64,000 nt of DNA from Chelativorans sp. AA-79 (GCF_029457495.1 NZ_CP120361.1:868001-932000), one strand, 5' to 3'. Shown: positions 1 through 9,513, counted from the first letter of the stretch. Notes: a model not told the origin generated them from the letters alone. Translations and numbers: made by a program.

Positions 1-2818
1 CATGGCCGATCATCCTCATGGGCACGGGCTGCTTGGGATCGGCGACGATCTGCGCGCCTTCCTCCAGCACGGTCTTCGGGTCCTTTGTCTTGAGGCCGAC
101 GAGCTGCCGGCGCCCTTCGGCGACGAGATCCGGTCGCTTCACTCCACGAATGCCGACAAAGTCGGCCTTGCCCTTGGCGACCGCCCAGGAGAGGCCCGCG
201 TCGTGGGGCGTCACGGTGCCGTCCGTGTCCTGGCCGACGATGATATAACCCTTTTCCGCGCGCAGCACGTGCATCGTCTCGGTGCCGTAGGCGCAGGCGC
301 CATGCTTCTGCGCCTGAGCCCAGACCGCCTCCCATACCGCACGGCCATAATCGGCCGGCACGTTGATCTCGAAACCGCGCTCGCCGGTAAAGGAAACGCG
401 GAAAAGCCGCGCCGGCACGCCGCACACTTTTCCTTCGCGCACGGACATGTGCGGCATCGCCTCATCGGACATATCGATCCCGTCCACCAGCGGCGCGACG
501 ATGTCGCGGCTCTTCGGCCCCTGGACGGCGATAACCGCCCATTGCTCGGTGACCGAGGTGAGCCAGACCTCCAGATCCGGGAATTCGGTCTGGAGATAGT
601 CCTCCATGTGATGGAGCACGCGCGGCGCACCGCCCGTCGTGGTCGTCACGTAGAAACGATCTTCCGCAAGCCGCCCCACCACGCCGTCGTCGTAGATGAA
701 GCCGTCCTCGCGCAGCATGATGCCGTAGCGGCAGCGCCCGACCCCAAGCTTCTGCCAGGAGTTGGTGTAGAGGAGTTCGAGGAAGCGGGCGGCGTCCGGC
801 CCGACGACCTCGATCTTGCCGAGCGTTGACGCATCGAAGATGCCCGCCGCCTCACGCACCGTGCGGCATTCGCGCGCTACGGCCCGGTGCATGTCCTCTC
901 CCGTCCTCGGAAAGTACCACGCGCGCTTCCACTGGCCGACATCCTCGAATACAGCGCCGTTCTCCTCCGCCCAGGAATGAATGGGCGTGCGCCGCACCGG
1001 CTCGAAGAGCTCCCCCCGCGCATGCCCCGCCAGTGCACCGAAGGTGACCGGCGTATAGGGCGGACGGAAGGTGGTGAGCCCCACCTCGGGAATGGATTTG
1101 CCCAGCATCTCCGCGGCGATGGCGAGGCCGTGCAGGTTGGACGTCTTGCCCTGGTCGGTCGCCATGCCCGTCGTGGTGAAGCGCTTCACATGCTCGATGG
1201 AGCGCATGCCCTCGCGGACGGCCTGGCGAATGTCCTTCGCGGTCACGTCGTTCTGGAAGTCGACGAAGGCCATGGCGCCTTTCCGATGGCCGAGCGCGTC
1301 GCCAGCCATGCCCGGCGACCAGCAGTCGCCTGCGTGCGCGACGAGCTTGCGCGCCCTTCGCCTCGTCCCGGCACCGCTTTCCTTGGCCGCTTTCGCGCCG
1401 GCGGCGAGTGCCTCCTCCACCGTTTCCGCGAGCCCGATCGTTCCGTTGCAGGCGCCGACGGAGGTCGCGTCCTGCGTATATTGCCCCGGAAGGAAGCGCT
1501 GCGTGTCGGCGTCGAACGCAAGTTTTCCGCGTGATTGGGAAAAGAGGTGCACGGCGGGGGTCCAGCCGGACGAGGTGAGCAACGCATCCACCTCGATCTC
1601 GCGCCGCCAGCCTTCCTCGCGGTGAACGACGCAAACGCGATTTATGCGCAGCCTGCCCTCGGTGCCCACCACGTTGCAGCCGCGGAGCACCTCGATGTCG
1701 AGCGACTTCGCGTCCTCGAGATACGTACCTTGCGGATTGTCCCGCCAATCGATGATGACGGGAACCGCGACGCCACTCCTTTTCAGGTCGAGCGCTGCCG
1801 CATATGCCGAATCCTCCGCCGTGAAGACCGCGACCTTGCTGCCGACGGCCACGCCGAAATGGTTGAGATAAGCACGCGCTGCGGAAGCAAGCATGATGCC
1901 CGGCCGGTCGTTCTGCGGGAAGACCATGTGCCGCTCGATGGCGCCCGTGGCGAGCACGACACGCTTGGCCCGCACCTGCCACAGCCGTTCGCGCGGGGCA
2001 TCGGGATCAGGCTGCGCCAGATGCTCCGTCAGACGCTCGACGAGTCCCAGCATATTCTGCGCGTAGTAGCCGAAGCCCGTGGTGCGGGTGAGCACGCGCA
2101 TATTCGGGCGGGCGCGCAGCTCGGCCCCCGCTTCCCGCGACCACTCCCAGCCGGGCTTGCCCTCGACCACCGCGCCCGATTCGAATTTCAGCGCGCCGCC
2201 AAGTTCCGCCTGCTCGTCGGCCAGGACGACGCGCGCGCCGCTTTCGGACGCCGCGAGGGCCGCGGCAAGCCCCGCTGCGCCGCCACCGATCACGAGCACG
2301 TCGCAATGGGCGAAGCGGTTGGAGTAGTCGTCGGGGTCGGGCTCATCCGGCGCCACGCCCAGGCCCGCCGCGCGGCGAATGGCGGGCTCGTAGAGCCGTT
2401 CCCATGCGGCCCTCGGCCATTTGAAGGTCTTGTAGTAGAAGCCCGCGGAGAAAAAAGGCGCCCCGAGATTGCTCGCCGCTCCCAGGTCGAAAGCGAGCGA
2501 GGGCCAGCGGTTCTGCGAGACGGCTGCGAGGCCTTCATAGATTTCCTGCACGGTGGCGCGAACATTCGGCGTCCTGCGCGCGGAATCCCGATGGATGCCG
2601 ACCAGCGCATTCGGCTCCTCCGCGCCGGCGGAGAGGATTCCGCGCGGGCGGTGATACTTGAACGAGCGGCCGACGAGGTGGACGCCGTTCGCGAGCAAGG
2701 CCGAGGCGAGCGTGTCGCCGGCAAGCCCGTCATAGCTCCTGCCGTCGAAGGTGAAGCCGACCGTCCTTTCCGGATCGAGCCGGCCGGCGGAGGGGAGGCG
2801 GAAAGGCTGTCTCATCAT
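1..2818 (-). CDS. soxA: Sarcosine oxidase subunit alpha (partial, C-terminus beyond the window)
   Basis: Large subunit of heterotetrameric sarcosine oxidase, which demethylates sarcosine oxidatively and passes the one-carbon unit to tetrahydrofolate in the cytoplasm. About 939 codons are present; the family is near 990 residues, so only the C-terminal end is cut off by the left edge. The protein starts MMRQPFRLP. An FAD/NAD-binding Rossmann stretch [18 protein letters not shown] is near residues 170-190, and the second half corresponds to the GcvT-like folate-binding region. The ATG overlaps the soxD stop by 4 bases (ATGA), as expected for a translationally coupled soxBDA(G) operon. soxG would follow to the left. 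Family assignment is firm; the folate role is from family knowledge. Confidence 0.93.
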   Translation of the reverse strand, partial: MMRQPFRLPSAGRLDPERTVGFTFDGRSYDGLAGDTLASALLANGVHLVGRSFKYHRPRGILSAGAEEPNALVGIHRDSARRTPNVRATVQEIYEGLAAVSQNRWPSLAFDLGAASNLGAPFFSAGFYYKTFKWPRAAWERLYEPAIRRAAGLGVAPDEPDPDDYSNRFAHCDVLVIGGGAAGLAAALAASESGARVVLADEQAELGGALKFESGAVVEGKPGWEWSREAGAELRARPNMRVLTRTTGFGYYAQNMLGLVERLTEHLAQPDPDAPRERLWQVRAKRVVLATGAIERHMVFPQNDRPGIMLASAARAYLNHFGVAVGSKVAVFTAEDSAYAAALDLKRSGVAVPVIIDWRDNPQGTYLEDAKSLDIEVLRGCNVVGTEGRLRINRVCVVHREEGWRREIEVDALLTSSGWTPAVHLFSQSRGKLAFDADTQRFLPGQYTQDATSVGACNGTIGLAETVEEALAAGAKAAKESGAGTRRRARKLVAHAGDCWSPGMAGDALGHRKGAMAFVDFQNDVTAKDIRQAVREGMRSIEHVKRFTTTGMATDQGKTSNLHGLAIAAEMLGKSIPEVGLTTFRPPYTPVTFGALAGHARGELFEPVRRTPIHSWAEENGAVFEDVGQWKRAWYFPRTGEDMHRAVARECRTVREAAGIFDASTLGKIEVVGPDAARFLELLYTNSWQKLGVGRCRYGIMLREDGFIYDDGVVGRLAEDRFYVTTTTGGAPRVLHHMEDYLQTEFPDLEVWLTSVTEQWAVIAVQGPKSRDIVAPLVDGIDMSDEAMPHMSVREGKVCGVPARLFRVSFTGERGFEINVPADYGRAVWEAVWAQAQKHGACAYGTETMHVLRAEKGYIIVGQDTDGTVTPHDAGLSWAVAKGKADFVGIRGVKRPDLVAEGRRQLVGLKTKDPKTVLEEGAQIVADPKQPVPMRMIGH

Positions 2819-3111
2819 TTGCGATGCATCTTCCCCAGATCCGGCTTCGGCTCGCCGGCCTTGTAAGTCATCAGGAATTTGTCGGTCACGGTATCCCGCG
2901 CCGCGTTGAAGAAGCGCGCGCAGCCATGGATGTGGCGCCAGCGCTCGAAGGTGACGCCCTTCGGATTGGAGCGGATGAAGAAGTATCGCTCGAATGCCTC
3001 GTCGGAAATGTCCGCGATGTTCTCCGGCCGGGCGATATGCGCCTCACCGGCATGGCGGAATTCGAGTTCGGGCCGCTCTTCCTGGCAGTAGGGGCAATGG
3101 ATCAACAGCAT
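2815..3111 (-). CDS. soxD: Sarcosine oxidase subunit delta
   Basis: 98-residue small subunit of heterotetrameric sarcosine oxidase. It opens MLLIHCPYCQEERPELEF. Cys6 and Cys9, together with His60 and Cys64 in the HIHGC motif, match the known single-zinc site of the delta subunit. The length is normal. It sits 9 bases after soxB and overlaps soxA by 4 bases, so the order soxB-soxD-soxA is the usual one. It has no catalytic role of its own; in the family it is a structural zinc subunit of the complex. Confidence 0.95.
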   Translation of the reverse strand: MLLIHCPYCQEERPELEFRHAGEAHIARPENIADISDEAFERYFFIRSNPKGVTFERWRHIHGCARFFNAARDTVTDKFLMTYKAGEPKPDLGKMHRK

Positions 3112-3120
3112 GCGGAAACC

Positions 3121-4374
3121 TCAGTGCGCGACGGCCGCGGCCGCCGCCTCGTCGATCAGCCGGCCCCTCCGGAAGCGCTCCAGCGTGAAGGGCGCGTTGA
3201 TGGGGTGCGGCTCGTCGCGGGCGATGGTGTGGGCGAAGACGTGACCCGAGCCGGGCGTCGCCTTGAAGCCGCCCGTACCCCAGCCGCAATTCACGTACAG
3301 CCCTTTCACCGGGGTCCTGGCCAGGATCGGCGAGCGGTCCGGCGTCACGTCGACTATGCCGCCCCAGGAGCGCAGCATCTTCATGCGCCTGAAGATCGGG
3401 AACATCTCGCAAATGGCGTCCAGCGTGTGCTGTATGATGTGCAGGCCTCCGGTCTGGGAATAGGAGGTGTACTGGTCGGTACCGGCGCCGATGACCAGCT
3501 CGCCCTTGTCGGACTGCGAGATATAGGCGTGCACCGTGTTCGACATGACCACGCAGGGAAAGACCGGCTTCACCGGCTCCGAGACCAGCGCCTGCAGCGG
3601 GAAGGATTCGAGCGGTACCTCGACGCCCGCCATCTGCATCAGCACGGAGGAATGGCCGGCTGCGACGACGCCGATCTTCTTCGCCGCGATGGGTCCGCGC
3701 GTGGTCTCCACGCCTGCGACCGCGCCGTCCCGCCCGCGCCTGATGGCGGTGACCTCGCAATTCTGGATGATATCGACGCCGCGCGCCGAGGCCCCGCGCG
3801 CATAGCCCCAGGCCACCGCGTCGTGCCGCGCCGTGCCGCCCCGGCGCTGGAGCGCCGCCCCCATGATCGGGTATCGCCCGTCCTTTGAGATGTTGAGCGG
3901 AGGGCAATATTCCTTCGCTTCGTCCGGCGTCAGCCACGCGTTGTCGACGCCGTTCAGCCGGTTGGCGTGGATGTGCCTCTTGAATACCTGCACGTCATGC
4001 ACGTTGTGCGCGAGCATCATCACGCCGCGCGGGGAATACATGACGTTGTAGTTGAGTTCCTGGGAAAGTCCTGCCCACAAGGTCACCGCGTGATCGTAGA
4101 TCGCAGCGCTTTCGTCATAGAGATAGTTCGAACGGATGATGGTGGTGTTGCGGCCGGTGTTGCCGCCGCCAAGCCATCCCTTCTCCAGCACGGCCACATT
4201 GGTGATACCATGCTCCCTGGCGAGATAATAGGCGGTGGCGAGCCCGTGGCCGCCGGCACCCACGACGATCACGTCATAGGCCTTCTTCGGCTCGGGCGAG
4301 CCCCATTGCTCCGGCCAGCCGCTCTGGCCGCGCATCGCTTCGCGCGCGATGGCGAAGACGGAATATTTCTTCAT
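3121..4374 (-). CDS. soxB: Sarcosine oxidase subunit beta
   Basis: 417-residue flavoprotein subunit carrying the sarcosine dehydrogenation site. The start [17 protein letters not shown] is chosen because it gives the family's normal N-terminus; the frame stays open 77 codons further upstream without homologous sequence. The dinucleotide-binding motif [20 protein letters not shown] lies at residues 33-51. His184 in the [13 protein letters not shown] stretch sits in the region where the family attaches FMN covalently (inferred by pattern, not aligned). First gene of the soxBDA operon; an intergenic region of about 200 bases separates it from the divergent SDR gene and should hold its promoter. 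Confidence 0.95.
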   Translation of the reverse strand: MKKYSVFAIAREAMRGQSGWPEQWGSPEPKKAYDVIVVGAGGHGLATAYYLAREHGITNVAVLEKGWLGGGNTGRNTTIIRSNYLYDESAAIYDHAVTLWAGLSQELNYNVMYSPRGVMMLAHNVHDVQVFKRHIHANRLNGVDNAWLTPDEAKEYCPPLNISKDGRYPIMGAALQRRGGTARHDAVAWGYARGASARGVDIIQNCEVTAIRRGRDGAVAGVETTRGPIAAKKIGVVAAGHSSVLMQMAGVEVPLESFPLQALVSEPVKPVFPCVVMSNTVHAYISQSDKGELVIGAGTDQYTSYSQTGGLHIIQHTLDAICEMFPIFRRMKMLRSWGGIVDVTPDRSPILARTPVKGLYVNCGWGTGGFKATPGSGHVFAHTIARDEPHPINAPFTLERFRRGRLIDEAAAAAVAH

Positions 4375-4577
4375 TAGGTTCCCCGCTTGCCGATCCTGCC
4401 TGACCAGATGAGGTCTACCTCTACTGAAAGTGACAGACCCGCCTTGCGCTGATTGCGACGGGACTTGCCGTTTTGCGCCAAGCATGCCGTCAGCTTTCGG
4501 GTGGCCGAACACCCATCCTTTTGAGAACACGGTTCCATGCCGGCAGCAAGCCGGTGCAGCTCGAAAGGATGATGCGA

Positions 4578-5336
4578 ATGTTCTCACTCTCCGGAAAGGT
4601 GGCAATCGTCACCGGTGCCAGCTCCGGCATCGGTCGCGCCACGGCAAGCCTATTCGCCAGAGAGGGCGCAAAGGTGGTGGTGAGCGCGAGGCGCGGGAAG
4701 GAACTCGAGCGCCTCGTGGCCGAAATCGGCGAAGAAGGGGGAGAGGCGGAAGCGGTCCCCGGCGACGTGCGGGAGGAAGCGCATGCGAAAGCCCTGGTGG
4801 ATCGGGCGATCTTCCGCTTCGGCGGCCTCGATATCGCGTTCAACAATGCGGGCGCCGTCGGCCGCCTGGCTCAGGTGCCCGAACTCGGCCGGGAGGACTG
4901 GGAGGACACGCTCTCGGTCAACCTTACCGCGGCCTATCTCGCGGCAAAGCATCAAATTCCCGCGCTGCTCGACCGCGGCGGAGGCGCGTTGATCTTCACA
5001 TCGAGCTTCGTCGGCAACACGGTGGGCATGCCCGGCATGGCGGCCTATGCGGCATCCAAGGCCGGGCTGGTCGGGCTCACGCAGGCACTTGCCGTCGAAG
5101 TCGGCCCGCGCGGCATCCGCGTCAACGCGCTCCTGCCGGGCGGCACGGACACACCGGCCGCCACTTTCAAGACCCCGGAGGAGTGGGCTTTCGTGGAGGG
5201 GCTGCACGCGTTGAAGCGCGTGGCGAAGCCGGAGGAGATCGCGCGCGCGGCCCTCTTCCTCGCCTCCGATGCCGCAAGCTTCGTGACCGGTGCGGCCATG
5301 CTCGCCGACGGCGGCGTCTCCATCAACCGGACGTAA
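4578..5336 (+). CDS. SDR family oxidoreductase
   Basis: Classical short-chain dehydrogenase of 252 residues; the substrate cannot be deduced. The cofactor motif TGASSGIG is at residues 12-19, NNAG at 89-92, the catalytic serine in TSS at 141-143, and the YAASK motif with Tyr157 and Lys161. The start [13 protein letters not shown] is preferred because an AAGG element lies 9 bases upstream; ATGs at 4569 and 4572 are in frame and possible. It is divergent from soxB, so a link to C1 or glycine-betaine catabolism is conceivable but unproven. Confidence 0.88.
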   Translation: MFSLSGKVAIVTGASSGIGRATASLFAREGAKVVVSARRGKELERLVAEIGEEGGEAEAVPGDVREEAHAKALVDRAIFRFGGLDIAFNNAGAVGRLAQVPELGREDWEDTLSVNLTAAYLAAKHQIPALLDRGGGALIFTSSFVGNTVGMPGMAAYAASKAGLVGLTQALAVEVGPRGIRVNALLPGGTDTPAATFKTPEEWAFVEGLHALKRVAKPEEIARAALFLASDAASFVTGAAMLADGGVSINRT

Positions 5337-5348
5337 GGCGGAAACAGT

Positions 5349-5394
5349 GCGCGGGCTCTCGACAAATGCCGTGGATTCTGGTATGAGCCCGCGC
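5349..5394. repeat. 10-bp inverted repeat with long loop between SDR gene and rpsU
   Basis: GCGCGGGCTC at 5349-5358 is perfectly complementary to GAGCCCGCGC at 5385-5394, separated by 26 bases. It lies just after the SDR stop and about 95 bases before the rpsU start. There is no T-tract, so it is not a clear intrinsic terminator; it could be an mRNA structure or protein site upstream of rpsU. Confidence 0.5.
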
Positions 5395-5487
5395 ATCCTG
5401 CGGCGGGACAATCTGTCGCGGGATATTGGCCGTTGAGCGAACCCGGATTTGCGGCCAAGAGGATCAACGCTTTGACAGGAAACCCAG

Positions 5488-5715
5488 GTGCAGGTACTCG
5501 TCCGCGACAACAATGTTGACCAGGCGCTCCGCGCGCTCAAGAAAAAGATGCAGCGCGAAGGCATTTTCCGCGAGATGAAGATGCGCGGGCATTACGAGAA
5601 GCCGTCGGAGAAGCGGGCGCGCGAGAAGGCCGAGGCCGTGCGCCGTGCACGCAAGCTGGCGCGTAAGCGCGCCCAGCGCGAAGGGATTGTCGGCGGACGG
5701 GCGGCGGCGCGCTGA
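5488..5715 (+). CDS. rpsU: 30S ribosomal protein S21
   Basis: 75-residue basic protein of the small ribosomal subunit. It starts at GTG with [20 protein letters not shown] and ends in the Arg/Lys-rich tail typical of alphaproteobacterial S21 ([14 protein letters not shown]). The length is normal for the group. It is monocistronic here, followed within 40 bases by a strong intrinsic terminator. Confidence 0.97.
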   Translation: MQVLVRDNNVDQALRALKKKMQREGIFREMKMRGHYEKPSEKRAREKAEAVRRARKLARKRAQREGIVGGRAAAR

Positions 5716-5752
5716 GCGCCTCTATTTTGTCCTTTTCCGCGGCTTTATGAGC

Positions 5753-5790
5753 AAGGTGGCGCGATCGGAACATCGCAGCCACCTTTTTTA
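5753..5790 (+). terminator. Intrinsic terminator after rpsU
   Basis: AAGGTGGC (5753-5760) pairs with GCCACCTT, and an inner GCGAT/ATCGC stem extends the hairpin. It is followed by a run of six to seven T. It is correctly placed for the end of the rpsU transcript. Confidence 0.85.
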
Positions 5791-5844
5791 TTGCGGCGCG
5801 CTCGCTAGAATGCGTCGGCACATGCAAAAAGGACGGGCAGATTC

Positions 5845-6720
5845 ATGGCTGATGGAGTGATTGCAGAAAGCGCAACCCCTGGGCGAGTGCGGACGGCGCT
5901 CGCGCTATTGGCCCTCGTCACCCTGGCCGCCTGCAACACCACCGATCCCGTGACGGACCTGACGCGCATCGATACCGCACAGGGATCGCAGGAAAACATC
6001 GCTTCGCTCACCGCCGTCATCGAGCGAACGCCGAACGATCCGGAAGCCTACAATATCCGCGGCGCAGCCTATGGACGTGCCGGCAACTACCGGGAGGCCC
6101 TCAAGGATTTCGACAGGGCGATAGAGCTCAACCCGCGCTCCTTCCGCGCCTATGCCAATCGCGCGCTCATCTACCGCTATATGGGCGATCAGCAGAAGGC
6201 GCTGGCCGATTACAACCAGGCGATCGCGCTCAATCCGAGCTATGACGGCGCCTATATCGGCCGGGGCGAGCTTTACCGCCTTGCCGGCCGCTCGACCGAA
6301 GCTTTCCAGGATTTCGAGCGGGCGATCCAGCTCGACACCACCGATCCGCGCGCCTTTCACAGGCGCGGCCTGCTCTACCAGGCGAGCGGTCAGCACCAAT
6401 TCGCGATCGAGGACTTCGCCAAGGCGATCTCGTTCGCCCCCAACCAGCCCTACGGCTATAACGGACGCGGACTTTCCTATCTGGCGCTGGGCGACGACGA
6501 GAACGCCTTTACGGATTTCAACACCGCGATCCGCCTGGACGACGGCATCGCCGAAAGCTGGGCCAACCAGGCGCTCGTCTATGAGAAACGCGGCGAGATG
6601 GACAAGGCTGCACGCTCCTATGCGCGCGCCCTGGCGCTCGACCCCAATTATGGTCCGGCCAAGGACGGCCTCGCGCGGACGCGGGGGGCAGGCGGCACCA
6701 CCACGGCGTCGCGGACGTAA
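5845..6720 (+). CDS. TPR-repeat lipoprotein
   Basis: 291 residues. The N-terminal hydrophobic segment ends in a lipobox LAAC with Cys30, so it is a predicted membrane-anchored periplasmic lipoprotein. The rest is six consecutive tetratricopeptide units of about 34 residues (for example AYNIRGAAYGRAGNYREAL, AYANRALIYRYMGDQQKAL, AYIGRGELYRLAGRSTEAF), each ending in a DF/DY-x-x-AI-x-L segment. This resembles NlpI-type TPR lipoproteins, which are adaptors for cell-wall hydrolases in other bacteria; that role is not shown here. The C-terminus is a short Gly/Thr tail. Confidence 0.88.
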   Translation: MADGVIAESATPGRVRTALALLALVTLAACNTTDPVTDLTRIDTAQGSQENIASLTAVIERTPNDPEAYNIRGAAYGRAGNYREALKDFDRAIELNPRSFRAYANRALIYRYMGDQQKALADYNQAIALNPSYDGAYIGRGELYRLAGRSTEAFQDFERAIQLDTTDPRAFHRRGLLYQASGQHQFAIEDFAKAISFAPNQPYGYNGRGLSYLALGDDENAFTDFNTAIRLDDGIAESWANQALVYEKRGEMDKAARSYARALALDPNYGPAKDGLARTRGAGGTTTASRT

Positions 6721-6772
6721 CACGCCGCATCACGCGCGTCGGGCACGGAGCGCGGCGGATTTCCGCTCCTTC

Positions 6773-6798
6773 GGAACCATCCTTGGCCTGCTGCTGTT
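6773..6798 (+). promoter_or_regulatory. Possible EcfG-type promoter, weak match
   Basis: GGAAC at 6773-6777, a 17-base spacer, then TGTT at 6795-6798. The consensus is GGAAC-N16/17-CGTT, so one -10 base differs. It is 31 bases before the DUF992 start. Confidence 0.35.
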
Positions 6799-6829
6799 CT
6801 AAGACGGCAACGTCAAAGGAGTTTCAGCC

Positions 6830-7321
6830 ATGCACAGGAGCGCAATTGCCGCGCTTGGAGCGATTTTTGCCCTGTCGACCACCGCCATGCCTGCCGCAGC
6901 GCAGCAGCGGACGGAGGTCGGCATGCTCGATTGCATCATCGAAGGCGGCACCGATATCGGCTTCGTGACGTCCAAGGAGCTTTCATGCACCTTCCAGCCC
7001 GCGGATTCCTCGCGCCCGCCGGAGACCTATGTCGGCGCAGTGAAGAAGTTCGGCCTGGAGATCGGCAGCACAAGCGAACGCGTGATGCGCTGGGCCGTCC
7101 TGGCGCCGACCACGGCAGACCCCTACGCGCCCGGAGCGCTCGCCGACACCTATGTGGGGCCAAGCGCCGAAGTGACCGCCGGCATCGGCGGTGGCGCCAA
7201 TGTCCTCGTCAGCCGGACCAACAGGAATCTCGTCCTGCAGCCGATCAGCCTGCAGGCCCAGACGGGGCTGAACATCGCCGTCGGTGTCGACGAATTCGTG
7301 TTGAGATCGACCGCGCAGTGA
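6830..7321 (+). CDS. DUF992 domain-containing secreted protein
   Basis: 163 residues with a clear Sec signal peptide (MHRSAIAALGAIFALSTTAM then PAAAQ; cleavage near residue 25), so it is periplasmic. The mature part has the DUF992 pattern: LDCIIEGG near the N-terminus, ELSCTF about 17 residues later (two cysteines that may pair), and a Gly-rich GIGGGANVLVS segment. The family is common in Rhizobiales and has no established function. A good AAAGGAG ribosome-binding site precedes the ATG, and a candidate stress promoter lies upstream. Confidence 0.85.
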   Translation: MHRSAIAALGAIFALSTTAMPAAAQQRTEVGMLDCIIEGGTDIGFVTSKELSCTFQPADSSRPPETYVGAVKKFGLEIGSTSERVMRWAVLAPTTADPYAPGALADTYVGPSAEVTAGIGGGANVLVSRTNRNLVLQPISLQAQTGLNIAVGVDEFVLRSTAQ

Positions 7322-7332
7322 CTGCCACTCCC

Positions 7333-7363
7333 CAAGCTGGCAATCTCATCGCCAGCTTGGGCC
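7333..7363. terminator. 11-bp perfect hairpin between convergent genes
   Basis: CCCAAGCTGGC (7333-7343) and GCCAGCTTGGG (7353-7363) are perfectly complementary around a 9-base loop. It sits between the ends of the DUF992 gene and the convergent vapC. There is no T-run on either side, so termination is probable but not certain. Confidence 0.5.
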
Positions 7364-7789
7364 TCATGAAGTTCTGAATGGATTGGCGATCCGCAAGTCC
7401 CCGATGGCCAGGCGGTCTTGCATATCCTCCGACCAAAGGATGGTGCAGCCAGCCTGCAAGGCGGAAGCGACGATAAGTCCGTCATAGATGGAGACTCCGT
7501 AGCGTTCAGCGATCGCCATTCCGCTTTCATGGACATCGACAGTCAGGCTCTCCACCCTCAAAAGCCTGCGGATCGCATCTATGAAGTCGTGAAGCTGCTG
7601 CCAGTCGAGGCGCATCTTGCGCCGCCCCGCGTTGGCGATCTCGTTTAACACCTGGACGCTTATGGTGCCTCCCTGCCTTACAATCCCTTCGGCCCGCTCA
7701 GCCTTCCGCTGATCGTCCGAGGCAAGATAGAGGATCACATTCGTATCGATGAACGCGCTCGAAGGGGCGCCGCCCCGCCTATCGGGCAT
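7364..7789 (-). CDS. PIN-domain toxin, VapC type
   Basis: 141-residue PIN-domain protein, predicted Mg2+-dependent RNase. Acidic residues typical of the fold are present: Asp15 in FIDTNVILYLAS, Glu in VLNEIAN, and Asp in SIYDGLIVASALQ, with a later SEDMQD. VapC toxins generally cleave tRNA or rRNA; the target here is unknown. Its start overlaps the upstream AbrB-type gene by 11 bases, the usual antitoxin-toxin coupling. Confidence 0.9.
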   Translation of the reverse strand: MPDRRGGAPSSAFIDTNVILYLASDDQRKAERAEGIVRQGGTISVQVLNEIANAGRRKMRLDWQQLHDFIDAIRRLLRVESLTVDVHESGMAIAERYGVSIYDGLIVASALQAGCTILWSEDMQDRLAIGDLRIANPFRTS

Positions 7790-8009
7790 TCAACTCATCC
7801 CGGTCGAAACGGAAATCTGCAGGCAATTTGCCGCGGAAGTGCCTCAGGCGTGTCAATAGCTCCTCGCGCTCAGGTTTTTTCGCGACCGCCAGCGAACGCA
7901 TTCCCTGTGCGTGCAACTCAATTTCATCTCCTTCCTCCAACTTCAGAAGCTGGACCACCGAACTGGGAAGGCGAATGGCAAGACTGTTGCCCCACCTGGA
8001 CACACGCAT
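7779..8009 (-). CDS. AbrB/MazE-type antitoxin, VapB
   Basis: 76 residues starting MRVSRWGNSLAIRLPSSVV, the swapped-hairpin DNA-binding AbrB/SpoVT motif. The C-terminal half (FRGKLPADFRFDRDELNAR) is the expected toxin-binding tail. The start at 8009 is preferred over an in-frame ATG seven codons upstream because it gives the exact family N-terminus. It presumably represses its own promoter and neutralises the downstream PIN toxin. Confidence 0.9.
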   Translation of the reverse strand: MRVSRWGNSLAIRLPSSVVQLLKLEEGDEIELHAQGMRSLAVAKKPEREELLTRLRHFRGKLPADFRFDRDELNAR

Positions 8010-8066
8010 TGCAGCCTCCAAGATATACACCTTAAAAATGTATATCCAATTCAGGCGTTTTTCAAC

Positions 8067-8097
8067 AAAAAGCCCGGCGCAACGGCCGGGCTTTTTT
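8067..8097 (-). terminator. Intrinsic terminator of the pnt operon
   Basis: AGCCCGGC (8071-8078) pairs with GCCGGGCT (8085-8092), flanked by A-run and T-run on either side, so it can work in both directions. It lies 18 bases beyond the pntB stop in the direction of transcription. Confidence 0.85.
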
Positions 8098-8114
8098 CGC
8101 TTCTGTCCTGAACC

Positions 8115-9512
8115 TCAGTGATCCATCGCCTTGACGATGTCCTCGGTCATCTTCTTGGCGTCGCCGAGCAGCATCATGGTGCCGTCCTTGTAGAACAGCG
8201 TGTTATCGATGCCGGCGTAGCCTGAGCCGAGGGAACGCTTGACGAAAAGGCAGGTGCGGGCCTTGTCCACATCCAGGATCGGCATGCCGTAAATGGGAGA
8301 GGACTTGTCGTCGCGCGCGGCCGGATTGGTCACGTCGTTGGCGCCGATCACATAGGCGACATCGGCCTGGGCGAACTCGGAATTGATGTCTTCGAGTTCG
8401 AACACCTCGTCGTAGGGTACCTGGGCTTCGGCAAGCAGCACGTTCATGTGGCCGGGCATGCGGCCGGCAACGGGGTGGATGGCGTATTTCACCTCGACGC
8501 CGTTGGCCTTTAGCTTGTCGGCCATCTCGCGCAGGGCGTGCTGGGCCTGGGCGACCGCCATGCCGTAGCCCGGGACGATGATGACCTTCTGCGCGTTCAT
8601 CATCAGGTAGGCCGCATCGTCAGCCGAACCCTGCTTCACCGTGCGCTCGATGCCGTCATCGGCAGCCGCAGCGGTCTCGCCGCCGAAACCGCCCAGGATC
8701 ACGGAGATGAAGGAGCGGTTCATGCCCTTGCACATGATGTAGGACAGGATCGCACCCGAGGAGCCGACCAGCGCGCCGGTGATGATGAGCGCCAGGTTGC
8801 CGAGCGTGAAGCCGATGCCGGCAGCGGCCCATCCCGAATAGGAGTTGAGCATCGACACGACGACAGGCATGTCCGCTCCGCCGATCGGGACGATGATGAG
8901 CACGCCCAGGGCCAGAGAAAGCAGGACGATCAGCCAGAAGACGAGATGGCTCTGGGTCGTGACCAGCAGGACGATGAGCACGACGAGGGCGATCGCGAGC
9001 GCGGCGTTCACGGCGTGGCGCGCCGGCAGCAGGATCGGCTTGCCGGACATGCGGCCGTCGAGCTTCAGGAAGGCGATCACCGAACCGGTGAAGGTGATGG
9101 CGCCGATGGCTACGCCGAGCGACATCTCCACGAGCGCCTGCGCATGGATGGCGCCCAACTGGCCGATGCCGAAGCTCTCCGGCGCGTAGAGCGCGGCGGC
9201 GGCCACCATGACGGCGGCAAGGCCGACGAGCGAGTGGAAGGCAGCGACGAGCTGTGGCATCGCGGTCATGGCGATGCGGCGCGCGATCACCGCGCCCGTG
9301 CCGCCGCCGACGGCGAGGCCGAGCAGGATGAGGGCGAAACCGCCGGCGGTGGGGCGCGTCAGGAGCAGGGTGGTGACGATGGCGATCGCCATGCCCACCA
9401 TGCCGTAGAGATTGCCCTGCCGGCTGGTGGTGGGGTGCGAAAGCCCGCGCAGCGCCAGGATGAAGAGGATGCCGGAGACGAGATAGAGGAAGGAAGCGAG
9501 ATTGGCGCCCAC
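8115..9512 (-). CDS. pntB: NAD(P) transhydrogenase subunit beta
   Basis: 465-residue membrane subunit of the proton-translocating transhydrogenase, which couples hydride transfer from NADH to NADP+ with proton entry. The N-terminal two thirds is highly hydrophobic with many transmembrane helices (domain II). The C-terminal domain III carries the NADP-binding motif VPGYGMAVAQAQHAL near residues 310-325 and the GANDVTNPAARDD stretch. Length is normal. It follows pntAB by one base in a three-gene operon. Confidence 0.97.
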   Translation of the reverse strand: MGANLASFLYLVSGILFILALRGLSHPTTSRQGNLYGMVGMAIAIVTTLLLTRPTAGGFALILLGLAVGGGTGAVIARRIAMTAMPQLVAAFHSLVGLAAVMVAAAALYAPESFGIGQLGAIHAQALVEMSLGVAIGAITFTGSVIAFLKLDGRMSGKPILLPARHAVNAALAIALVVLIVLLVTTQSHLVFWLIVLLSLALGVLIIVPIGGADMPVVVSMLNSYSGWAAAGIGFTLGNLALIITGALVGSSGAILSYIMCKGMNRSFISVILGGFGGETAAAADDGIERTVKQGSADDAAYLMMNAQKVIIVPGYGMAVAQAQHALREMADKLKANGVEVKYAIHPVAGRMPGHMNVLLAEAQVPYDEVFELEDINSEFAQADVAYVIGANDVTNPAARDDKSSPIYGMPILDVDKARTCLFVKRSLGSGYAGIDNTLFYKDGTMMLLGDAKKMTEDIVKAMDH

Positions 9513-9513
9513 G

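Noticed and set aside
852..1982. 376-codon minus-strand frame inside soxA
   Set aside because: Arg/His/Gly-rich shadow; the soxA frame itself is intact through this stretch.
5768..5794. GGAAC-N19-TT match in the rpsU terminator
   Set aside because: Lies within a strong terminator hairpin and T-run; the -10 resemblance is due to the T-tract.
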